Shown here: in pieces, positions 58,104 through 64,000 of the stretch
Numbering within the stretch: the stretch's first letter is position 1
Layout: each line of letters starts with the position of its first letter
DNA from: Conexibacter woesei DSM 14684
GTDB lineage: Bacteria > Actinomycetota > Thermoleophilia > Solirubrobacterales > Solirubrobacteraceae
Length of the DNA stretch: 64,000 nt
NCBI RefSeq assembly: GCF_000025265.1
Contig: NC_013739.1
Span: 1,922,001-1,986,000 of the forward strand
Direction of reading: 5' to 3'
Translations under genes and position numbers: made by a program
Notes under the pieces: model-generated
The model's input: only the letters and a program-made list of their open reading frames with translations
The model's database searches: none
What the model was told of the DNA's origin: nothing

Positions 58104-58538
58104 ATGAAGACTTACGTCGCCAACTCAAATGACCGCGAGCGCAACTGGCTCGTCGTGGACGCGAACGGGCAGACGCTCGGCCGCCTCGCGACGCAGATCG
58201 CAGACGCCCTCCGCGGCAAGCGCAAGCCCACGTACACCCCGCATGTCGATACCGGCGACTTCGTCGTCGTGATCAACGCCGAGAAGATCTCGGTGTCGGG
58301 AAACAAGCGTGCCGACAAGCGCTACTACCGCCACACCGGATACCCCGGCGGCCTCCGCTCCCGCACGCTCGAGGAGATGCTCGAGCGGCGGCCCGAGGAG
58401 GTCATCCGCATCGCGGTGAAGGGCATGCTGCCCCGCAACCGCCTCGCGCGCAAGCAGATCACGAAGCTCAAGGTCTACGCCGGGCCGGACCATCCGCATG
58501 CCGCACAGCAGCCGCAACCCATGGAGATCGAAGCCTAG
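58104..58538 (+). CDS. rplM: 50S ribosomal protein L13
   Basis: 144 residues from ATG 58104. Signatures: [55 protein letters not shown] and [26 protein letters not shown]. Assembles early into the 50S subunit. Its TAG stop shares a G with the GTG of rpsI. It uses CGC and CGT rather than AGA for arginine, unlike many neighbours. Confidence 0.98.
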   Translation: MKTYVANSNDRERNWLVVDANGQTLGRLATQIADALRGKRKPTYTPHVDTGDFVVVINAEKISVSGNKRADKRYYRHTGYPGGLRSRTLEEMLERRPEEVIRIAVKGMLPRNRLARKQITKLKVYAGPDHPHAAQQPQPMEIEA

Positions 58539-59332
58539 TGTCCGACGTCGAGCAGCCTGAAGACGAGCAGCGCAACCCCGAGGGCAACGCGCCCAAGGAG
58601 CCCGTCGAGGCCGCCGGCGAGGCGCCGGAGCCCGTCGCCGAGGGCGAGCAGCCCGCCGCTGACGAGGCTGCCGAGCAGCCCGCCGCCCCCGAGCAGCCCA
58701 AGGCCGACGCTGCGCCCGCCGCAGCCGCCGCCGAAGAGGGCGAGCTCGAAGAGGTCGACGAGACGCCGCGCGTGAAGCCGGAGATCCCCGGCGCCGATCT
58801 CGTGCCGGACATCGTCATCGAGGGCGAAGGTCGCGAGGAAGGCGAGCTCGACGAGAACGGCGAGCCGATCCCCTCGGCCGACGGCGACAGCGACGAGGAG
58901 CAGGAGGCGCAGCCGATCGCGGACGCGTCGATCAGCCTCGCGTCCGGCGCGCGCTACACCGCGACGGGCAAGCGCAAGACGGCGGTCGCGCGTGTGATCC
59001 TGAAGCCGGGCACCGGCAATTACACGATCAACGGCAAGCCGCTCGACGATTTCTTCCCGCGCGCCACGCTTCAGCGCAACATCCGCCAGCCGCTCGAGGC
59101 CGTCGGGTACGAAGAGCGCATGGACGTGATCGCGAAGATGCACGGCGGCGGTGTCTCGGCTCAGGCCGGCGCGCTGCGTCACGGCATCTCCCGCGCGCTC
59201 CTTCAGGCCGACCCGAACCTTCGTGGCGAGCTGAAGAAGCGCGGCTTCCTCACGCGCGATCCGCGCGTGAAGGAGCGCAAGAAGGCCGGCCTCAAGAAGG
59301 CCCGCAAGCGTCCGCAGTTCTCGAAGCGCTAG
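58538..59332 (+). CDS. rpsI: 30S ribosomal protein S9 with a ~135-residue acidic N-terminal extension
   Basis: 264 residues from GTG 58538, directly after the rplM stop. The conserved S9 domain starts at ~139: [37 protein letters not shown], ending [12 protein letters not shown]. Everything before it is low-complexity and strongly acidic ([37 protein letters not shown]). Most bacterial S9 proteins are ~130 residues; some actinobacteria carry shorter extensions. A start just before the S9 domain is unlikely because the frame is open, abuts rplM and has no other good start. Confidence 0.95.
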   Translation: MSDVEQPEDEQRNPEGNAPKEPVEAAGEAPEPVAEGEQPAADEAAEQPAAPEQPKADAAPAAAAAEEGELEEVDETPRVKPEIPGADLVPDIVIEGEGREEGELDENGEPIPSADGDSDEEQEAQPIADASISLASGARYTATGKRKTAVARVILKPGTGNYTINGKPLDDFFPRATLQRNIRQPLEAVGYEERMDVIAKMHGGGVSAQAGALRHGISRALLQADPNLRGELKKRGFLTRDPRVKERKKAGLKKARKRPQFSKR

Positions 59333-59335
59333 CGT
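59330..59335 (+). promoter_or_regulatory. -10 box TAGCGT of glmM overlapping the rpsI stop
   Basis: The TAG is the rpsI stop codon. The box ends 8 nt before ATG 59344, which has no ribosome-binding site. Confidence 0.35.
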
Positions 59336-59343
59336 TCCACACC

Positions 59344-60696
59344 ATGGCCCGCCGGTTGTTCGGCACGGACGGTGTCCGCGGCGTCGCCGGCGAGTTCCTG
59401 TCGGCAGAGCTGACGCTTGCGCTCGCGCGCGCCGCAACGGCGCGCGCAGCCGCCACGACGCCCCAGCCGCGCGTGCTCGTGATCCGCGACACGCGCGAGT
59501 CGGGTGAGATGCTCGAAGCGGCGGTCGCCGCCGGCGTCGCCGCCGCGGGCGGCTCGGCGCTGATCGGCGGCGTGCTGCCGACCCCGGCCGCCCCGCTGCT
59601 GATCCGCCGCTACGGCTTCGACCTCGGCGTCGTGCTGTCGGCTTCGCACAACCCGTACGAGGACAACGGCGTCAAGTTCTTCGGCGCCGACGGCGACAAG
59701 CTCTCCGACGCGGTCGAGTCCGAGATCGAGGCGCTGCTCGACGGGCAGGCCGCGGCGGGTGGGCGGGATCGGGTCATCGGCGGTGTCAGCCAGCTGCACG
59801 GCACGCTCGACGACTACCTGCGCGAGCTGCAGACGCGCTTCTCCGCGCTCGACCTGTCCGGCAGACGGATCGTGCTCGACTGCGCGCACGGCGCGACGTA
59901 CAAGGCCGCGCCCGAGATCTTCCGCCGCCTCGGCGCGCACGTCGACGTGCTGTCAGACGCCCCCGACGGCCGCAACATCAACGCCGGTTGCGGCTCGACC
60001 CACCTCGACGAGCTGATCGCCGCGATGCGCGCCGGCGACCATGACGCCGGCTTCGCCTTCGACGGCGACGGCGACCGCGTGCTGGCGGTCGACGGCGACG
60101 GCGCGGTCGTCGACGGCGACGAGCTGATCGCGCTCGCCGCGCTGCACCTGCGCGCGCAGGGCGCGCTGCGCGGCAACGGCGTCGCCGTCACGGTGATGAC
60201 CAACTACGGCTTCCACGCGGCGATGGCGGACGCCGGCATCGAGGTCGCCACGACGTCGGTCGGCGACCGCTACGTGCTGGAGGCGCTGCGCGAGCGCGAC
60301 TGGGCGCTCGGCGGCGAGCAGTCCGGCCACATCGTCGAGCTCGGCTACGCGCCCTCCGGCGACGGCATCGCGAGCGCGCTGCTGACGCTCGAGGCGCTCG
60401 GCGCCGGCAGCCTCGCGGAGCGGCAGGGGATGGAGAAGCTGCCGCAGCGGCTCGTGAACGTGCGCCTGCCCGACCGCGCCGCGCTCGAACGCGCCGCCGG
60501 CGACGCCGAGATGCACGCCGCGATCGAGCGCGAGCACGCTGCGCTGGACGGTCGCGGGCGGGTGCTCGTGCGTCCGTCGGGCACCGAGCCGCTGCTGCGC
60601 GTGATGGTCGAGGCGCCCGATCCGGCCGAGGCCGACGCCGTCTGCGCGCGGCTGGTCGAGCGCGCCGAAGCGGCCGCGTCTCAGCCCGCGGGCTGA
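59344..60696 (+). CDS. glmM: phosphoglucosamine mutase
   Basis: 450 residues from ATG 59344. Converts glucosamine-6-phosphate to glucosamine-1-phosphate for UDP-GlcNAc. Signatures: LFGTDGVRGVAGE, the phosphoserine loop SASHNPYEDNGVKFFG (Ser101), metal loop FDGDGDRVLAVD, sugar loop GGEQSGHIVE and phosphate-binding RPSGTEPLLRVM. Order rplM-rpsI-glmM-glmS is usual in actinobacteria. Confidence 0.97.
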   Translation: MARRLFGTDGVRGVAGEFLSAELTLALARAATARAAATTPQPRVLVIRDTRESGEMLEAAVAAGVAAAGGSALIGGVLPTPAAPLLIRRYGFDLGVVLSASHNPYEDNGVKFFGADGDKLSDAVESEIEALLDGQAAAGGRDRVIGGVSQLHGTLDDYLRELQTRFSALDLSGRRIVLDCAHGATYKAAPEIFRRLGAHVDVLSDAPDGRNINAGCGSTHLDELIAAMRAGDHDAGFAFDGDGDRVLAVDGDGAVVDGDELIALAALHLRAQGALRGNGVAVTVMTNYGFHAAMADAGIEVATTSVGDRYVLEALRERDWALGGEQSGHIVELGYAPSGDGIASALLTLEALGAGSLAERQGMEKLPQRLVNVRLPDRAALERAAGDAEMHAAIEREHAALDGRGRVLVRPSGTEPLLRVMVEAPDPAEADAVCARLVERAEAAASQPAG

Positions 60697-60697
60697 G
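60680..60697. terminator. 18-bp perfect palindrome at the glmM stop
   Basis: CTCAGCCCGCGGGCTGAG spans the glmM stop codon (TGA at 60694-60696). It can form a hairpin after a few central pairs open and may end the transcript; no T-run follows. Confidence 0.45.
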
Positions 60698-60717
60698 GGC
60701 GCCGCCAGACCGCCCGC

Positions 60718-60748
60718 TAGAATCCGGGGGCGCCCCGTCAGCGCCCCC
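60718..60748 (+). promoter_or_regulatory. glmS promoter and leader hairpin
   Basis: -10 TAGAAT (60718-60723) is followed at once by GGGGGCG (60726-60732) and CGCCCCC (60742-60748), a 7-bp GC stem at the very 5' end of the predicted transcript. A 5' stem could protect the message. No glmS ribozyme core is apparent. Confidence 0.5.
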
Positions 60749-60795
60749 GCAGCCGCCGCACGCGCGGCTCTCGTCGTTCCACACGGAGGTTCCCC

Positions 60796-62667
60796 ATGTG
60801 CGGCATCGTCGGTTACGTCGGCGCCCGACCGGTCCAAGGCCTGCTCCTGGCAGGTCTCGAAAAGCTCGAATACCGCGGCTACGACAGCGCGGGGATCTCG
60901 ATCCTCAGCGGTGAGCAGGTCGATTCCGTCCGCGCCGTCGGCAACCTGCAGGCGCTGCGCGACGCGGTTGCGGCGCTGCCGCACGCGGCGGAGGTGCCTG
61001 GCGGCGCGCCCGTCGCCGTCGCCGAGCCGACGACCGGTATCGGCCACACGCGCTGGGCGACGCACGGACGCGTCAGCGAGGAGAACGCGCACCCGCACGA
61101 GGACGTGGACGGGCGGATCCACATCGTCGTGAACGGGATCGTCGAGAACTACATGGCGCTCAAGCGCGAGCTGGCGGACGAGGGCGTCGTGTTCACCTCC
61201 GAGACCGACGCCGAGGTGATCGCGCATGTGATCTCGCGGCGCTACGACGGCGATCTGCCCGCGGCGGTGCAGGCGGCGTACGGCGAGCTGGTCGGTCACT
61301 TCGCGTTCGTCGCGATGGCCGCGGACGAGCCGGGCGTGCTGGTCGGTGCGCGGCGCGAGTGCCCGCTCGTCGTCGGCCGTGGCGACGGGGAGCAGTTCCT
61401 CGCGTCCGCCGTGCCCGCGTTCCTGGAGCACACCCGCCGCGTCCAGTTCATCGAGGACGGCGAGCTGGTCGTGCTGCGCCCCGGCGGCGTCGACTTCATG
61501 TCGCCGGACGGCACGCCGATCGAGCGCGAGGTCGTGGAGATCGACTGGGACGCCGAGACCGCCGAGAAGGGCGGCTACGAGACGTTCATGCTGAAGGAGA
61601 TCCACGAGCAGGCGGACGCCGTCGCGGAGACGATCGCCGATCGCACCGCGCGCGGCGACGGGGTCGACCTCGGCGACCTCGGCACGATCGACGACGCGTT
61701 CCTGCGCGACGTGCGGCGGATCATCGTCGTCGCCTGCGGGACCTCCTACCACGCCGGTCTGATCGGCCGCTACGCGATCGAGGGCTGGGCGCGCGTGCCG
61801 GTCGAGATGGACGTCGCCTCCGAGTACCGCTACCGCAACCCCGTCGTCGGTCCCGGCGATCTCGTGATCGGGATCTCGCAGTCGGGCGAGACGGCCGACA
61901 CGCTCGCCGCGATGCGGCTGGCGCGCGAGCGCGGCGCGACGGTGCTGGCGATCACGAACGTGATGGGCTCGCAGGCGACGCGCGACGCCGACGGCGTGCT
62001 CTTCACGCGCGCGGGGCTGGAGATCGGCGTCGCCGCGACGAAGACGTTCGTCGGCCAGGTCGCCGTGATGTACCTGCTCGCGCTGCGGCTCGCCGAGCTG
62101 CGTGGCACGCTCGCGCCCGAGCGGCTGGCCGAGCTGGTCGGAGAGCTGAAGCGGCTCCCGCACCACATCACGGAGATGCTCGACGCCGGCGACGAGGAGA
62201 TCCGCGCGATCGCCGAGCGCCACTACAAGGCGGAGTTCTTCCTCTACCTCGGCCGCCACATCGGCCTCCCGGTCGCGCTCGAAGGCGCGCTGAAGCTGAA
62301 GGAGATCAGCTACATCGCGACGGACGCGTACGCCGCCGGCGAGATGAAGCACGGCCCGATCGCGCTGCTCGACGACGACACCCCCGTCGTCTGCGTCGCG
62401 ACCGACTCGCCCGTGCTGGACAAGGTCGTCTCGAACATCCAGGAGGTGCGCGTCCGCGGCGCGCACGTGATCGCCGTCGCGAGCGCCGGCAACGAGGAGA
62501 TCCGCGAGCACGCCGAGGAGGTCCTGACGGTCGCCGAGACCGACTGGATGCTGGCGCCGCTGCTCGCCGTCGTCCCGCTCCAGCTGCTCTCGTACCACGT
62601 CGCCCGGCTGCGCGGCCTCAACGTCGACCAGCCGCGCAACCTCGCCAAGACCGTGACCGTCGAGTAG
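60796..62667 (+). CDS. glmS: glutamine-fructose-6-phosphate aminotransferase
   Basis: 623 residues from ATG 60796, with CGGAGG 7 nt upstream. Class II amidotransferase with N-terminal Cys2 (MCGIVGYVGARP), GYDSAGIS and THTRWATHGRVSEENAHPH-type signature (HTRWATHGRV), then two SIS domains (VVACGTSYHAGLIGRYAIEG, ISQSGETADTLAAM) and C-terminal KTVTVE. Makes glucosamine-6-phosphate. Cys2 confirms the start. Confidence 0.98.
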   Translation: MCGIVGYVGARPVQGLLLAGLEKLEYRGYDSAGISILSGEQVDSVRAVGNLQALRDAVAALPHAAEVPGGAPVAVAEPTTGIGHTRWATHGRVSEENAHPHEDVDGRIHIVVNGIVENYMALKRELADEGVVFTSETDAEVIAHVISRRYDGDLPAAVQAAYGELVGHFAFVAMAADEPGVLVGARRECPLVVGRGDGEQFLASAVPAFLEHTRRVQFIEDGELVVLRPGGVDFMSPDGTPIEREVVEIDWDAETAEKGGYETFMLKEIHEQADAVAETIADRTARGDGVDLGDLGTIDDAFLRDVRRIIVVACGTSYHAGLIGRYAIEGWARVPVEMDVASEYRYRNPVVGPGDLVIGISQSGETADTLAAMRLARERGATVLAITNVMGSQATRDADGVLFTRAGLEIGVAATKTFVGQVAVMYLLALRLAELRGTLAPERLAELVGELKRLPHHITEMLDAGDEEIRAIAERHYKAEFFLYLGRHIGLPVALEGALKLKEISYIATDAYAAGEMKHGPIALLDDDTPVVCVATDSPVLDKVVSNIQEVRVRGAHVIAVASAGNEEIREHAEEVLTVAETDWMLAPLLAVVPLQLLSYHVARLRGLNVDQPRNLAKTVTVE

Positions 62668-62670
62668 CCT
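62665..62670 (+). promoter_or_regulatory. -10 box TAGCCT of acpS overlapping the glmS stop
   Basis: TAG is the glmS stop codon; the box ends 7 nt before ATG 62678, which lacks a Shine-Dalgarno site. Confidence 0.35.
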
Positions 62671-62677
62671 CGCCCGC

Positions 62678-63034
62678 ATGAAGGGCGTCGGGATCGACCA
62701 GCTGGAGATCGAGCGCCTCGAGCAGGCGCTGGCGCGGCGGCCGCGTCTCGCCGAACGGCTCTTCACCGCGGCGGAGCGCGCCTACGCCGCCGAGCGGGCG
62801 CGTCCGGCGCAGCACCTCGCGGCGCGCTTCTGCGCCAAGGAGGCCGTCGCGAAGGCGCTCGGGCTGGAGGCGTGGAGCTTCACCGACGTCGAGGTCGTAC
62901 GCGGCGACGGCGCGCCGCGGATCGAGCTGCACGGCGACGTCGCGCGGCAGGCGGCGGAGCTCGGCGTCACGCAGGTCGCGATCTCGCTGACCCACACCCG
63001 CCGCGACGCGGCGGCCGTCGCGATCGCGACGTGA
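62678..63034 (+). CDS. acpS: holo-[acyl-carrier-protein] synthase
   Basis: 118 residues from ATG 62678. Transfers the phosphopantetheine arm from CoA to acyl carrier protein. Motif 1 is GVGIDQLEIERLEQAL with the metal-binding Asp; motif 2 is ARFCAKEAVAKALG with the catalytic Glu-Ala-Lys region; ISLTHTRRDAAAVAI closes the fold. Coupled by GTGA overlap to the nnrD/nnrE gene, an arrangement seen in many bacteria. Confidence 0.96.
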   Translation: MKGVGIDQLEIERLEQALARRPRLAERLFTAAERAYAAERARPAQHLAARFCAKEAVAKALGLEAWSFTDVEVVRGDGAPRIELHGDVARQAAELGVTQVAISLTHTRRDAAAVAIAT

Positions 63035-64000
63035 GCGCAGTGCTTCCGGCCTGGCTCGATCCGCTGCCGGACGCCGCCGCCCAGCGCGCGCTCGACGGCT
63101 GGGCGATCGAGCAGCGCGGGATCCCCGGGATCGAGCTGATGGAGCGCGCCGGGCGCGGGCTGTTCGAGCTGGTCCAGCGCTGCGTCCCGGACGGGACGAT
63201 CGCCGTCGTCTGCGGTAAGGGCAACAACGGCGGCGACGGCCTCGTCGTCGCGCGCCTGCTGCGCGAGGCCGGCCGCGAGGTCGACGTCCACCTGCTGCCC
63301 GACCCGGGTGAGCTGGAGGGCGACGCGCGCACGAACCTGGAGCGGCTGTGCGGCGCCCCGCCGCGGATCTTCAACCCGGGCGCGCTGTTCGAGGTCGCCG
63401 GCATCGTCGACGCCGTCCTCGGCACCGGCGCGAGCGGCGCACCGCGCGGCCTTGTCGGCGACGCGGTCGACACGATCGCCGCCGCCGCAGACCACGGTGT
63501 GACGGTCGTCGCCTGCGACGTCCCCAGCGGCGTCGACGCCTCCACCGGCGAGGTCGCGGGCGTCGCGGTGCGCGCACGGGCGACCGCGACCTTCCACGCC
63601 GCCAAGCCAGGCCTCTGGATCGCGCCCGGCAAGCAGCACGCGGGCGAGGTCGTCGTCGTCGACATCGGGATCCCCGGCGACGACGGCGGACGCCCGCCGG
63701 CGACAGTCGCGGGTGCCGGCGCGATCACCGCCGCCGTCCTCGCCGAGCTGCCCTCGCGCGGCGCGGCCTCGACGAAGTTCGACGGCGGCAGCGTGCTCGT
63801 CTGCGGCGGCTCGACCGGCCTCACCGGTGCGCCCTCGCTCGCCTCGGCGGCGGCGGCGCGGGCCGGCGCCGGCTACGTGACGGTGCTCGTGCCGGCGTCG
63901 CTGAACCTCGTCTTCGAGGTGCGGCAGGCGGAGGTGATGTCGGTCCCGCTGCCTGACGAGGACGGGGCGTTGATGCCCGCGGCGGTCGCACCGGCGCTGG
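63031..64000 (+). CDS. nnr: bifunctional NAD(P)HX epimerase/dehydratase, 3' end outside window
   Basis: GTG 63031 overlaps the acpS stop; 323 codons are open to the window end. The YjeF N-terminal (epimerase) domain has AQRALDGWAIEQRGIPGIEL, the loop CGKGNNGGDGLVVARLL and DVPSGVDASTGEVAG. From about residue 230 the ADP-dependent dehydratase domain starts (VLAELPSRGAASTKFDGGSV, VCGGSTGLTGAPSLASAA). It repairs hydrated NADH and NADPH. About 150 residues should follow beyond the window. Confidence 0.93.
   Translation, partial: MSAVLPAWLDPLPDAAAQRALDGWAIEQRGIPGIELMERAGRGLFELVQRCVPDGTIAVVCGKGNNGGDGLVVARLLREAGREVDVHLLPDPGELEGDARTNLERLCGAPPRIFNPGALFEVAGIVDAVLGTGASGAPRGLVGDAVDTIAAAADHGVTVVACDVPSGVDASTGEVAGVAVRARATATFHAAKPGLWIAPGKQHAGEVVVVDIGIPGDDGGRPPATVAGAGAITAAVLAELPSRGAASTKFDGGSVLVCGGSTGLTGAPSLASAAAARAGAGYVTVLVPASLNLVFEVRQAEVMSVPLPDEDGALMPAAVAPAL

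Noticed and set aside
60726-60795. glmS ribozyme in the glmS leader
   Set aside because: The leader is short and lacks the conserved ribozyme core and cleavage site; only a simple GC hairpin is visible.
59953-62766. Minus-strand frame of 937 codons antisense to glmM and glmS
   Set aside because: Both plus-strand genes are certain; the antisense frame has no recognisable domain and is rich in Asp/Arg/Val/His shadow codons.

Overview
The window is a 64 kb piece of a very GC-rich bacterial chromosome. Its gene families, the scarcity of good Shine-Dalgarno sites and the gene order point to an actinobacterium of the class Thermoleophilia (Solirubrobacterales, Conexibacter-like). This placement is inference from family content and codon habits; no marker search was run. 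About 68 protein genes cover nearly all of it. I saw no rRNA or tRNA gene, CRISPR array, insertion sequence or prophage. The most secure RNA element is a ydaO-type (c-di-AMP) riboswitch at 57820-57960 on the minus strand.

Layout. 1-9.2 kb is accessory: a TetR regulator cut by the window edge, a cysteine-motif orphan, an ECF sigma factor fused to an anti-sigma-like zinc domain with a secreted repeat protein behind it, an XRE-repressor module with two matching operators, a HAD/AttH-like/FxsA operon and a STAS protein. 9.3-20.3 kb holds SufT/MIP18, a subtilase, a WS/DGAT acyltransferase, an M28 peptidase, signal peptidase I, IspH, a calcineurin-type phosphoesterase, a redoxin and a polytopic membrane protein. 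20.3-25.7 kb is a sulfur-carrier cysteine pathway: rhodanese-MoeB fusion, CysO, CysM and the JAMM protease Mec, with two ferritin-like proteins and TatA inserted before mec. 25.7-35.1 kb, all on the minus strand, holds a degenerate peptidase, a penicillin-acylase homologue, DUF1152, DUF1802, hydantoinase B/A and a small Cys/His protein.

35.3-44.6 kb contains NadB, an HDAC-family deacetylase, two zinc-ribbon proteins with a glycosyltransferase, a Flp-like pilin, MurI-Rph-RdgB and HU. 44.6-50.4 kb has a structured intergenic stretch, a LysM protein with a D-Ala-D-Ala carboxypeptidase, a PfkB sugar kinase, GuaB3 and GuaA. 50.4-56.4 kb is an accessory locus: a STAND ATPase regulator followed by two large secreted repeat proteins. 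56.5-64 kb is core: a riboswitch-controlled M23 peptidase, L13, S9, GlmM, GlmS, AcpS and the start of NnrD/NnrE.

How the genes work together. The rhodanese-MoeB fusion should activate CysO, CysM uses CysO-thiocarboxylate to make cysteine, and Mec releases it; here CysO ends in GGR, so Mec may also have to trim it. GlmM and GlmS feed UDP-GlcNAc synthesis, while MurI, the D,D-carboxypeptidase, the LysM protein and the M23 peptidase act on peptidoglycan. GuaB3 and GuaA serve purine synthesis.

No single spectacular unknown system stands out. The best candidates for something undescribed are the XRE operator module (5.35-6.69 kb), the STAND/GNAT regulator with its two secreted repeat proteins (50.4-56.2 kb), the sigma/anti-sigma fusion with its exoprotein (1.8-5.3 kb), a glutamate racemase lacking its second catalytic cysteine (41.0 kb), the folded intergenic region at 44.6-44.8 kb, and genome-scale habits: leaderless promoters, TAG stop codons that double as -10 boxes, and heavy use of the arginine codon AGA.
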